64,000 bases of DNA from Rhizobacter sp. (GTDB lineage: Bacteria > Pseudomonadota > Gammaproteobacteria > Burkholderiales > Burkholderiaceae_C), in the NCBI GenBank assembly GCA_025350965.1, contig JANXWV010000119.1, forward strand, positions 1-64,000, in the 5' to 3' direction. The translations under genes were made by a program, and so were the position numbers. Positions 27,806-35,885 of this stretch are shown here, piece after piece. The stretch's first letter is position 1. Every line of letters starts with the position of its first letter. The notes under the pieces are model-generated. The model searched no databases. It was given only the letters and a program-made list of their open reading frames with translations, and was not told the origin of the DNA.

Positions 27806-28858
27806 TTGTCCCTTCGCTTGGCCGACCACTGCAGCCCGCAAGGCATTCGCACCACCGCGCCGAGCATGGCGCGCGCAGTGGCGGCAACGCCTTCGCAGGC
27901 CGGCTGGTTCAGCCGTGACGAGGCGATCATGGGCACCGCCATCCACGTGGAACTTTGGGGCGCGAGCAGGGCCCAGGGCGATGCGGCGATGGCAGCTGTG
28001 ATGGCCGAGATGCACCGCATCGACGCTGCGATGAGCCCGCACAAGCCGACCTCGGAGCTGTCGCGCATCAACCGCGACGCGGGCTCGCAGGCGGTGCCGC
28101 TCAGCGCCGAGATGTTCACGTTGATCATGCGCTCGGTCGCGTTCTCCGAGTTGTCGAACGGCGCGTTCGACATCACGTTCGCCAGTGTCGGCAACCTCTT
28201 CGACTACCGCGCCGGCACCGCGCCCGATGCCGCTGCACTGGCGCGCGGCCGCGCAGCCATCGGCTACCGGCACCTGCGGCTCGATGCGCGTGCGCGCACG
28301 CTGCGCTTCGCGAAGCCCGGCATGCGCATCGACCTCGGCGGCTTCGCCAAAGGCCATGCGGTGGACGGCAGCATCGCGATCCTCGAACGCATGGGAATCC
28401 GCCATGCCATCGTCTCGGCCGGAGGCGACAGCCGCGTGCTCGGCGACAAGCTCGGCCAGCCCTGGATGGTGGCGATCCGCGACCCGCGCCGTGCCGATGC
28501 GGTGGTGGCCGTGCTGCCGCTCGAAGACGTGGCCATCTCGACCTCGGGCGACTACGAGCGCTTCTTCGAACGCCATGGGGTGCGCTGCCATCACCTGATC
28601 GACCCGGCCACCGGCGCGTCGCCTGCCGGCGTGCGCAGCGTGACCATCCTGGCCGACGACGGCCTGACGAGCGAGGCCCTGTCGAAGAGCGTGTTCGTGC
28701 TCGGCGTGGCGTGCGGCCTCGCGCTCGTCGAAGCGCAGGCCGGCTGCGATGCGGTGGTGATCGATGCGCAGGGCGCGCTGCACTTCTCTTCAGGGTTGTC
28801 GGCGGGGCTGTCCGCAGGGCTGACCGATCAAAAAACAAGCAAGGAGAGGCGACCATGA
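27806..28858 (+). CDS. apbE: FAD:protein FMN transferase
   Basis: 350 residues if the TTG at 27806 is used (AGGAG seven bases upstream); ATG 27866 is the alternative. ApbE attaches FMN covalently to Thr/Ser of exported proteins. Family motifs present: the MGTAIHVEL opening, HKPTSELSRIN, IDLGGFAKGHAVD, IVSAGGDSRVLG, ISTSGDYERFF, HHLIDPATG, and a metal-site region altered to TSEALSKSVFVLG (usually ADALST). There is no clear signal peptide or lipobox, which is odd for an envelope enzyme and makes the start uncertain. It overlaps the next gene by 4 nt (ATGA), marking it as the first gene of the long redox/Exb operon. Confidence 0.93.
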   Translation: MSLRLADHCSPQGIRTTAPSMARAVAATPSQAGWFSRDEAIMGTAIHVELWGASRAQGDAAMAAVMAEMHRIDAAMSPHKPTSELSRINRDAGSQAVPLSAEMFTLIMRSVAFSELSNGAFDITFASVGNLFDYRAGTAPDAAALARGRAAIGYRHLRLDARARTLRFAKPGMRIDLGGFAKGHAVDGSIAILERMGIRHAIVSAGGDSRVLGDKLGQPWMVAIRDPRRADAVVAVLPLEDVAISTSGDYERFFERHGVRCHHLIDPATGASPAGVRSVTILADDGLTSEALSKSVFVLGVACGLALVEAQAGCDAVVIDAQGALHFSSGLSAGLSAGLTDQKTSKERRP

Positions 28859-31800
28859 ACACATTCATCCCTGACCGAACTCGAACTCGAACCCGGCTCG
28901 GCGCGATGGCGGCGATCACCTGCGCCATCGTCGCGACCGTGGCCGGCTGCGGCAGCGACACCGCGAGCGACGCGACCACCGTGACGGTGTCGGGCGACGT
29001 GCCCATCGCGTACGTGAAGCGCGCGAACACGATGATGATGAACCCGACCAACGGCGCGCCCAGCGCACCGGGCGGAGACCTGCTGATTCGCGAGAAGTCG
29101 TCTCCCAGCGCACCCGAGCACAACGTGACGGCACGGTTCACGCAGAACGTGGGCGACGCGTCCGACCCCGAGGTGTCGTACGACGGCAAGAAGATCATCT
29201 TCTCGATGCGCTGCCCGACCACCAACACGGCCACCATCGATGGCCAGCCGGCGTGCACCGGCCGCTGGAACATCTGGGAATACGACATGACGGGCACCGG
29301 TTTCGCCGACGGCAAGTTCCGCCGCCTGACCGCCCCCACCGACGACGACGACGTGGACCCGGCCTACCTGCCCGCCGGGCGCGGCTTCGTGTTCTCGTCG
29401 AACCGGCAGACCACCTCGAAGACGAAGCAGGCGCTTGGGCAAACCTACTTCATGCTCGACGAATACGAGCGCGAGCGCGTCTTCAACCTGCACACGATGG
29501 ACGCCACCGGCCAGGCCATCACGCAGATCAGCTTCAACCAGAGCCACGACCGCAACCCGGTCGTGCGGCCGAACGGCGACATCATGTTCTCGCGCTGGGA
29601 ACACGTGGGCCCGCGCAACCGCTTCGCGATCTTCCGCACCAAGCCCGACGGCACCGACATGTTCGTGCTCTACGGCGCACACAGCCCCGGCAACAGCTTC
29701 CTGCACCCGCGCGACATGGACCCGAACGGCAAGTACCGGGGCTTCGTGTCGTCGTCGTTGATGTCGTTGTCGGGCACGCAGGAAGGCGGCGCGATGATGT
29801 TCATCGACGCGGCCAAATACTCCGAGCAAGACACGCCGGCCAACAGCACCGTGCCGGCGCAGGGCGGGCAGACCGAGGTGACCGACAAGGCGCTCGGCAT
29901 GGGCCGCGGCCTGGCGCTGAACGGGCGCATCACCACGCCTTACCCGCTGTGGGACGGCACGAACCGCGTGCTCGTGAGCTTCCGGCCGTGCGAGGTCACG
30001 CGGGCCGGCGTGGTGGTCTCCTGCCTCACGCTGACCGATGCCGAGAAGGCCCGCCTGGGGGATGACAACCGGGCGATGGACGCTGTCGCGGCCGACGAGG
30101 TGCAGGACAACGTGCCCGCACCGTACGCCATCTACATGTTCGACCCGGCGAACCAGACCTGGCTCAACGTGGCTTCGCCGCCGGCCGGCTTCATGTACAC
30201 CGACCCGATCGCTCTGCAGGCCCGGCCCGAGCCGAACGCCACACTGCCGACGAGCATCGACGCCACGCTCGCGGCGCAAGGCATGGCGCTGATCGAAGTG
30301 CGCAGCGTCTACGACACCGACGGCCTGGAGCGCATGGGCGAGCCCGCACTCGCCGCCGCCGACCTGCCCGCAGGCTGCACTGTGGGCATCGCCAAGACGG
30401 CACCGACCGACACGCTGGACACCCGCTCGCGCGTGGCCGACCTGGCGCGCATCAAGGACCCGGCCGATGCGGCCTACGGCTGCGCACCTGCGCGCTTCGT
30501 GCGCGCCATTCGGGCGGTGGCGCCGCCGTCGAACGTGATGGGCCTGCGCTCGGCCATCGGCGAGACCGACTTCGAGCAGCAGCAGATCCTGGGCTACGCG
30601 CCGGTCGAACCCGACGGCTCGTTCAAGCTGCAGGTGCCGGCCGACACGCCGCTGGCGCTGGCCATCGTCGACGCGCAGGGGCGCGGCATTCAAACGCACC
30701 TGAACTGGATCCAGGTGCGCCCTGGCGAGCGCCGCACCTGCGACGGCTGCCACAGCCCGCGCCGAGGCGCCGCGTTGAACTCGGGCACGGTCGTGAACGC
30801 GATGCCGGCGGCACTCGACCCGTCGATGGCCGGTGCGCACCAGTCGGGCGAAACGATGGCCTCGACCCGCACGCGCTTGAACCCGCTGGCGCTGAAGCTC
30901 AATGCCGACATGGTCTACACCGACGTGTGGGCCGACGCGAACAACGCCGCCGCCAAGCCACGCAACGCCATCACGATGCGCTATGTCGGCAACGCCAACC
31001 CGGCCGATGACCTGGCGACTGCGGTGCCGGCGAACGGCATCATCAACTACCCCACGCACATCCAGCCGATCTGGAGCCGCGTGCGCGGTACGAACGGCGC
31101 AAACACCTGCACCACGTGCCACGCCGACACCACCAAGCTCGACCTGCGCGGCACCACCAGCGGCACCGGTCGCGTGACCTCGTACGAAGAGCTGCTGGTC
31201 GGCGACCCGGTCATCGATGCGGTCACGGGCCTGCCCAAGACCCGGCTCGAAGAAGGCGTGCCGATGCTGGTGCGCGGGCCGGCGCTGGTGGAGACGATGT
31301 CGAGCAACGCCGGGGGCATGGCGCGCGCCAGCCGCTTGACCGAGATCCTGTTCGGTGACGTGCTGAAGGCGAGCGCCGAAGCCCGCACCGCCCACCCCGC
31401 GCCGCCGAGCACCGCGCCGAACCATGCGTTGATGTTGAACGCCGCCGAGAAGCGGCTGATCGCGGAGTGGATGGACCTGGGCGGCCAGTACTACAACAAC
31501 CCGTTCGACGGCGGTGTGCAGAAGGTGCAGACGCTGAACCAGAAGACCTTCGAGGCGCAGGTGCTGCCGGTGCTGCGCGCGAGTTGCTCGTCGGGTTGCC
31601 ACCTGGCCATCGGCAGTTCGGGTGCGGCCACGGGCACGTCGTTTCGGCAGAACCGCTTCGTGCTGACCGGCGACGCCGAAGGCGACTTCGGCACCACGCT
31701 GTCGATGATCTCGGACACCTGCACGCCGGCTGCGAACTATCTGCTGAAGCGGCCTTCGACCGTGCCCCACCCTGCCGGTGCGACCACGCAGACGAAGGCG

Positions 31801-31872
31801 GTGTTGCCGGTGGCGAGCGCAGGCTATGCCGCGATTGCGGCGTGGATCAACGGCGGGTGCGGAACACCATGA
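28855..31872 (+). CDS. HzsA-related PD40-propeller multihaem lipoprotein
   Basis: 1005 residues. The lipoprotein signal ends VAGC with Cys32 as anchor. The N-terminal half has TolB/PD40-like propeller repeats (SDPEVSYDGKKIIFSMRC, AYLPAGRGFVFSSNRQ, RNPVVRPNGDIMFSRWE). The middle segment resembles the central domain of hydrazine synthase alpha (YAPVEPDGSFKLQVPADTP, WIQVRPGERRTCDGCHSPR). Haem-type motifs: C629DGCH633, C752TTCH756 and a spaced CX3CH at C911-SSG-C915-H916. I take it to be an outer-membrane-attached c-type cytochrome. The hydrazine synthase name reflects distant homology only. The next gene overlaps by 4 nt. Confidence 0.85.
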   Translation: MNTFIPDRTRTRTRLGAMAAITCAIVATVAGCGSDTASDATTVTVSGDVPIAYVKRANTMMMNPTNGAPSAPGGDLLIREKSSPSAPEHNVTARFTQNVGDASDPEVSYDGKKIIFSMRCPTTNTATIDGQPACTGRWNIWEYDMTGTGFADGKFRRLTAPTDDDDVDPAYLPAGRGFVFSSNRQTTSKTKQALGQTYFMLDEYERERVFNLHTMDATGQAITQISFNQSHDRNPVVRPNGDIMFSRWEHVGPRNRFAIFRTKPDGTDMFVLYGAHSPGNSFLHPRDMDPNGKYRGFVSSSLMSLSGTQEGGAMMFIDAAKYSEQDTPANSTVPAQGGQTEVTDKALGMGRGLALNGRITTPYPLWDGTNRVLVSFRPCEVTRAGVVVSCLTLTDAEKARLGDDNRAMDAVAADEVQDNVPAPYAIYMFDPANQTWLNVASPPAGFMYTDPIALQARPEPNATLPTSIDATLAAQGMALIEVRSVYDTDGLERMGEPALAAADLPAGCTVGIAKTAPTDTLDTRSRVADLARIKDPADAAYGCAPARFVRAIRAVAPPSNVMGLRSAIGETDFEQQQILGYAPVEPDGSFKLQVPADTPLALAIVDAQGRGIQTHLNWIQVRPGERRTCDGCHSPRRGAALNSGTVVNAMPAALDPSMAGAHQSGETMASTRTRLNPLALKLNADMVYTDVWADANNAAAKPRNAITMRYVGNANPADDLATAVPANGIINYPTHIQPIWSRVRGTNGANTCTTCHADTTKLDLRGTTSGTGRVTSYEELLVGDPVIDAVTGLPKTRLEEGVPMLVRGPALVETMSSNAGGMARASRLTEILFGDVLKASAEARTAHPAPPSTAPNHALMLNAAEKRLIAEWMDLGGQYYNNPFDGGVQKVQTLNQKTFEAQVLPVLRASCSSGCHLAIGSSGAATGTSFRQNRFVLTGDAEGDFGTTLSMISDTCTPAANYLLKRPSTVPHPAGATTQTKAVLPVASAGYAAIAAWINGGCGTP

Positions 31873-32510
31873 CGCAGCACTTCGCCACCGCGCCGCTGCG
31901 CATCACGACGGCCTGGGCATCGGTCGCCGCAGTCGCCGCATCGGTCGTCACGCTCGCGGCATGCGGCGGCAGCGGCAACCCGCTGGGCAACCCGCCGCTG
32001 GTCGACAACCCGGCCGGCACCTCGGGCCAAAAGCTGTCGTTCGTGTACTTCCAGAAGTGCATCGACCCGATCTTCAAGGCCCCGCTGCAGATCAACGTGA
32101 ACGGCGTGGTGTCGACCAACACCTGCGCCGCCTCGGGCTGCCACGACAACGTGTCGGGCACCGGCGGTGCGCTGCGCGTGACGGGCGCCGCCGCACCGGT
32201 CGACCTGAGCGCGGCCGGCAACACGCCCGACGTGGTGCGCACGACCGACATGTACAGGAACTACTACTCCGCGCTCGGCTCCACGGTGCCCGGCGCGCCC
32301 TTGCAAAGCCGCCTGCTGGCCAAGCCGCTGGTGCAGGGCGTGCTGCACGGCGGCGGCCTGATCTTCGCGAACGATCAAGACCCGAACGCGAAGCTGATGC
32401 GCTACTGGATCAACCGCCCCGCACCGCAAGGGCAGGACGAGTTCAGCGCCTCTGCCGACGCGATGTTCACCCCGAACGACCCGAAGACCGGCACATGCAA
32501 TACCGATTGA
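31869..32510 (+). CDS. lipoprotein with a CX4CH cytochrome-like motif
   Basis: 213 residues. The lipobox TLAAC puts the anchor at Cys32 and a short GSGNPLGNPP linker follows. The core has Cys64 (FQKCIDPIF, as in periplasmic cytochrome-like domains) and C86AASGC91H92, a CX4CH arrangement resembling expanded haem-attachment motifs. The phrase HGGGLIFANDQDPNAKLMRYWI is shared with c-type-like lipoproteins that accompany large cytochromes. The start codon overlaps the preceding stop by 4 nt and its 3' end overlaps the next gene by 16 nt. It is probably a partner subunit of the 1005-residue protein; haem content is untested. Confidence 0.7.
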   Translation: MTQHFATAPLRITTAWASVAAVAASVVTLAACGGSGNPLGNPPLVDNPAGTSGQKLSFVYFQKCIDPIFKAPLQINVNGVVSTNTCAASGCHDNVSGTGGALRVTGAAAPVDLSAAGNTPDVVRTTDMYRNYYSALGSTVPGAPLQSRLLAKPLVQGVLHGGGLIFANDQDPNAKLMRYWINRPAPQGQDEFSASADAMFTPNDPKTGTCNTD

Positions 32511-33286
32511 TCCACCGACTGATCCGCCGCTTGATCCCCGCCGTGCGCTGGCTCGCCCCGCTGTGCGTTGCACTGTGCGCACTCGCCGCACCGCCCGCCC
32601 ATGCCGCCGATGCACCGGAGGAACGCGTGCAGGTCGCCGATGCGTTCATCGAACTGCACACCGGCCCGGGCCGTGGCTACCCGGTGTTCCATGTGGCGGC
32701 GCGCGAGGAGTGGGTGGCGATCACACTGCGCCGCACCGACTGGTTCAAGGTGCGCAGCGCGGGCGGCAAGGAAGGGTGGGTGCAGCGCGAGCAGATGGAG
32801 CGCACCCTGACCGAAGCCGGCGCGAGCAAGACCTTCCGCGACGTGGCGGTCGACGACTACCTGCGCCGCCGCGTCGAGCTGGGCGCGGCCTGGGGCGCGT
32901 TCAAGTCCGAGCCCATGCTGAAAGCCTGGACGGCCTGGCGCTTCAGCGATTCGCTCAACGTGGAAGCCACCGTCGGGCAGGTGCAGGGCGTGTTCTCGGG
33001 CACGACGCTGTGGCACGTCAACCTCAACGCCGAGCCCTGGTCGGACCAGCGCATCTCGCCGTTCTTCGGTGTCGGCCTGGGCAAGTTCAAGAACGTGCCG
33101 AACACCAGCCTGGTGGGCGCCGTGACCACCAACGCCAACCTCGCCAACGCCGTTCTCGGGGTGCGCTACTACCTCACCGAACGCTTCGTGCTGCGTGCCG
33201 ACTACGCGATCTACACCGCCCTGCTGAACGACGCCAAGAGCACCGAGTACCGCGCATTCAGCGCGGGCTTGTCGTTCTTCTTCTGA
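32495..33286 (+). CDS. SH3-domain plus outer-membrane beta-barrel protein
   Basis: 263 residues with a signal peptide ending AHAAD. Residues about 45-110 form a bacterial SH3-type domain (ADAFIELHTGPGRGYPVF, WFKVRSAGGKEGWVQREQ). The remainder is a small beta-barrel with alternating aromatic strands (GVRYYLTERFVLRADYAIY) and the C-terminal Phe signature SAGLSFFF for BAM insertion. The SH3 part may bind peptidoglycan or a partner on the periplasmic side. It overlaps the upstream lipoprotein gene by 16 nt and precedes another barrel gene by 36 bp, so the two barrels may work as a pair. Confidence 0.82.
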   Translation: MQYRLIHRLIRRLIPAVRWLAPLCVALCALAAPPAHAADAPEERVQVADAFIELHTGPGRGYPVFHVAAREEWVAITLRRTDWFKVRSAGGKEGWVQREQMERTLTEAGASKTFRDVAVDDYLRRRVELGAAWGAFKSEPMLKAWTAWRFSDSLNVEATVGQVQGVFSGTTLWHVNLNAEPWSDQRISPFFGVGLGKFKNVPNTSLVGAVTTNANLANAVLGVRYYLTERFVLRADYAIYTALLNDAKSTEYRAFSAGLSFFF

Positions 33287-33322
33287 TGGCAGAAGACCTC
33301 ACCACTTCAACCGAACCCACCC

Positions 33323-33955
33323 ATGCGCCATCACCTTCTTGCCGCCACCTTCCTGACCCTCATCGCGCCGTTCGCGAGCGCCGCCGATGCGCCGGCGCAG
33401 AACGACCAGGTCGTCGTGCCCAAGGTCGAGCGGCGTGATGTGAACGTGCCGAAGATCCCGTCGAACGACTTCGAACTCGGCGCGTTTGTGGGCACCTACG
33501 CGACGCAGAACTTCGGCACCAGCGCAGTCGGCGGCGTGCGGCTGGGCTACCACATCACCGAAGACTTCTTCGTCGAGGGCGTGTACGCGCAGACCAAGAT
33601 CAGCGACGCGGCCTACCGCAACATCCTGCCCGGCGGCATTTTCCCGACCGAGCGTGCTTCGCTCAAGTACTACAACCTGTCGGCCGGCGTGAACGTGCTG
33701 CCTGGCGAAGTGTTTGTCGGCCGCAACCGCGCGCTCGCATCGGCCGTGTACCTGATCGGCGGCGTGGGCACGACCAAGTTCTACGACCAGAGCCACCAGA
33801 CCTTCAACCTCGGCCTGGGTGTGCGCGTGTTCGCCAAGGACTGGGGCGCGCTGCAAGTGGACATGCGCGACCACATCTACTCGGTCGACCTGCTCGGCAA
33901 GCGCCAGAGCACGCAGAACCTGGAGCTGACGGCCGGGCTCACGTTCTTCTTCTGA
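33323..33955 (+). CDS. outer-membrane beta-barrel protein
   Basis: 210 residues with a signal peptide (LLAATFLTLIAPFASAADA). A short charged segment (VVVPKVERRDVNVPKIPSND) leads into about eight predicted strands, with GGVRLGYHITEDFFVEGVYA and NLGLGVRVFAKDWGALQVDM as clear examples. The C-terminus LTAGLTFFF has the terminal aromatic BAM signal. Its barrel and terminal motif resemble those of the preceding SH3-barrel protein. No enzymatic residues are evident; a structural or conduit role in the outer membrane is an inference. Confidence 0.82.
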   Translation: MRHHLLAATFLTLIAPFASAADAPAQNDQVVVPKVERRDVNVPKIPSNDFELGAFVGTYATQNFGTSAVGGVRLGYHITEDFFVEGVYAQTKISDAAYRNILPGGIFPTERASLKYYNLSAGVNVLPGEVFVGRNRALASAVYLIGGVGTTKFYDQSHQTFNLGLGVRVFAKDWGALQVDMRDHIYSVDLLGKRQSTQNLELTAGLTFFF

Positions 33956-33981
33956 CGCGTCTGTGACAACCGGGGCTCCTC

Positions 33982-34509
33982 ATGCACCAACCGACTCTCC
34001 TGCGCCGCAGAATGCTTCGCGCCACGCGGCACGTGCTCGTGGCCACCGCCGCCGTGGCGATGAGCGTCTGCGCGTTCGCCATCGCCCCGGCCACCGTGGC
34101 GCCCGACTTCACGCTGCGCACCACCGACGGCCCGAACCTGCGCCTGCAAGAGCAGCGTGGCCGCGTCGTGATGGTGAACTTCTGGGCCACCTGGTGCGGC
34201 CCGTGCCGGAAGGAAATGCCGCAGCTCAACCGCCTGTACGACAAGTACAAGAGCTCAGGCTTCGTGCTGCTGGGCGTGAATGTGGATGAGGACACGCGCA
34301 ACGCGGTGGCCGTGGCCGCGAAGCTCGGCGTCAAGTTCCCGGTGCTGCTGGACACCGACAAGAAGACGAGCCAGGCCTACGACCTGAACGCCATGCCGTC
34401 GACCGTGCTGATCGACCGCGACGGCCGCGTGCGCCACGTGCACAGGGGCTATGTGGACGGCACCGAAGACACCTACGAGGCGCAGATCCGCGCACTGCTG
34501 AAGGAATGA
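33982..34509 (+). CDS. TlpA/ResA-like periplasmic thiol-disulfide oxidoreductase
   Basis: 175 residues with an N-terminal signal/anchor (VLVATAAVAMSVCAFAIAP). The thioredoxin fold has the active site W-C72-G-P-C75 in MVNFWATWCGPCRKEMPQL, the family insertion VNVDEDTRNAVAVAAKLG and the cis-Pro in NAMPSTVLIDRDG. Such proteins reduce apocytochrome cysteines or other periplasmic disulfides. Here the clients could be the CXnCH proteins encoded upstream or the Cys-tailed DUF4266 lipoprotein encoded next. The stop overlaps the next start (ATGA). Confidence 0.92.
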   Translation: MHQPTLLRRRMLRATRHVLVATAAVAMSVCAFAIAPATVAPDFTLRTTDGPNLRLQEQRGRVVMVNFWATWCGPCRKEMPQLNRLYDKYKSSGFVLLGVNVDEDTRNAVAVAAKLGVKFPVLLDTDKKTSQAYDLNAMPSTVLIDRDGRVRHVHRGYVDGTEDTYEAQIRALLKE

Positions 34510-34760
34510 GCATGACCCGCCTGTCCACCCCGCGCGTTGCAGTCCTGGCCACGCTGTTGATCGCAGCCTGCCTCGGTGGATGTGCTGTCAAACCCATCGA
34601 GCCCTGGGTCAAACCCTTCGAGCGCGAGCGCCTGGCCGACCCGATGATGAAGTTCTCGCGCAACGCGCTGGCCGACAAGCACCGCGAGCATGTGTTCGAC
34701 GTGCGCGAAGGCGCGCGCGGCGCGACCGGCGTGCAGGGGGGCGGCTGTGGCTGCAACTGA
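34506..34760 (+). CDS. DUF4266 mini-lipoprotein with GCGCN tail
   Basis: 84 residues. The lipobox is LGGC (Cys26). The mature part starts AVKPIEPWVKPFERERLADP, then MMKFSRNALADKHREHVF, and ends GVQGGGCGCN with Cys81 and Cys83 at the extreme C-terminus, the hallmark of DUF4266. Residues 68-74 (EGARGAT) partly resemble the ApbE flavinylation motif D-G-x-S/T-G-A-T. The family almost always neighbours DUF3570, TlpA and ApbE genes, from what I know of such clusters. Its role is unknown; a metal or cofactor-carrying lipoprotein is possible. ATG 34506 overlaps the TlpA stop; ATG 34512 is the alternative. Confidence 0.85.
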   Translation: MSMTRLSTPRVAVLATLLIAACLGGCAVKPIEPWVKPFERERLADPMMKFSRNALADKHREHVFDVREGARGATGVQGGGCGCN

Positions 34761-35874
34761 CCTGCTGCGGCGCCTGACGGCAGCGCTCGGCAGCCTGCTG
34801 GGTGGCGTGTTCGGCGGCCTGTTCGCCGTGCATACCGCGCACGCCGTGGACCTGCCCGAAGACCGCGCCGAGGCGATGTTTCACGTCTACGACGGCGGCG
34901 GCACCAAGGCCACCGGGCCGGCGCTGCTGGTGCGCAAGAAGATCGCCGACAAGGTGTCGGTTACCGGCTCGTACTACATCGACATGGTGAGCAACGCGTC
35001 GATCGACGTCGTCACCCAGGCCAGTGCATACAAGGAGATGCGTTCCGAGTACGCGCTGGGCCTCGACTACGCCTACCGCGATTCGCTCATCACGCTGTCG
35101 GCCGGCGCGAGCCGCGAGCCCGACTACACCGCCAACCGCATCAACCTCGACATCTCGCAAGAGGTGTTTGGCGGCATGACCACCGTGGCGCTCGGCTACA
35201 CACGCGGTGCCGACAAGGTGGGCAAGAAGGGCGTGGGCTTCTTCGACGACGCGCAGCACTGGCAGTACCGTTTCGGCATCACGCAGATCCTCACGCCGCG
35301 GGTGATCGCGGCCGCGAACTTCGAGGCCATTTCCGACAGCGGCTACCTCGGCAGCCCCTACCGCTCGGCCCGCGTGTTCGGCGCGTATGTGCACGAGGAA
35401 GACCCGCGCACCCGCACCAGCCGCGCCATGAAGTTCAGGCTCATCGGCGATGTGGGCGGTGACACGCTCGGCCGCACCAGCCTGCGCGCCGAGTACCGCT
35501 ACTTCTGGGACACCTGGGCCATCAAGGCGCACACGCTGGAGCTGGGCGCCAGCCACTACTTCGGCGACGCCTGGCTGGCGGATGCGGGCCTGCGCTACTA
35601 CACCCAGCAGCACGCGCTCTTCTACAGCGACAACGCACCGACAGAAACGCGCTACTTCTCGCGCAACCGCCAGCTCAGCACCTTCAACAGCGTGGGCCTC
35701 GGCGCCAAGCTCGCCTACACGGTCAAGCAGGTGCCGGGGCAGTACGACATCAAGCTCAACGGCGCCTACGAGCGCGTGCGCTTCAAGTACGCCGACTTCA
35801 CCGACGTGCGCACCGGCGCGCCCTACGCGTTCGACGCGAACGTGCTGCAGCTGTTCGTGTCAGCCACCTTTTGA
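34747..35874 (+). CDS. DUF3570 outer-membrane barrel protein
   Basis: 375 residues from GTG 34747 (G-rich ribosome site; overlaps the DUF4266 gene by 14 nt). The signal peptide ends HTAHAVD. The family signature HVYDGGGTKATGPALLVRKK is followed by YYIDMVSNASIDVVTQAS and EYALGLDYAYRDSLI. The rest consists of amphipathic strands and closes with a terminal aromatic (LFVSATF), so it is probably a large beta-barrel. The paired DUF4266 lipoprotein may be its plug or partner. Function is not known in any organism to my knowledge. Confidence 0.87.
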   Translation: MAATDLLRRLTAALGSLLGGVFGGLFAVHTAHAVDLPEDRAEAMFHVYDGGGTKATGPALLVRKKIADKVSVTGSYYIDMVSNASIDVVTQASAYKEMRSEYALGLDYAYRDSLITLSAGASREPDYTANRINLDISQEVFGGMTTVALGYTRGADKVGKKGVGFFDDAQHWQYRFGITQILTPRVIAAANFEAISDSGYLGSPYRSARVFGAYVHEEDPRTRTSRAMKFRLIGDVGGDTLGRTSLRAEYRYFWDTWAIKAHTLELGASHYFGDAWLADAGLRYYTQQHALFYSDNAPTETRYFSRNRQLSTFNSVGLGAKLAYTVKQVPGQYDIKLNGAYERVRFKYADFTDVRTGAPYAFDANVLQLFVSATF

Positions 35875-35885
35875 GACCACAACGT

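Noticed and set aside
28828..31770. 980-codon minus-strand frame opposite the HzsA-like gene
   Set aside because: Shadow of a GC-rich gene; the plus-strand product has a lipobox, propeller repeats and haem motifs.
28855..31872. Hydrazine synthase and anammox capability
   Set aside because: Only the alpha-subunit-like fold is shared; the beta and gamma subunits and hydrazine dehydrogenase are absent, and such HzsA-like proteins occur widely outside anammox bacteria.
34890..34920. FMN-attachment site DGGGTKAT in the DUF3570 protein
   Set aside because: The spacing has one residue too many for the ApbE motif, and the YDGGG stretch is a general DUF3570 signature in proteins without the terminal Thr pattern, as far as I recall.
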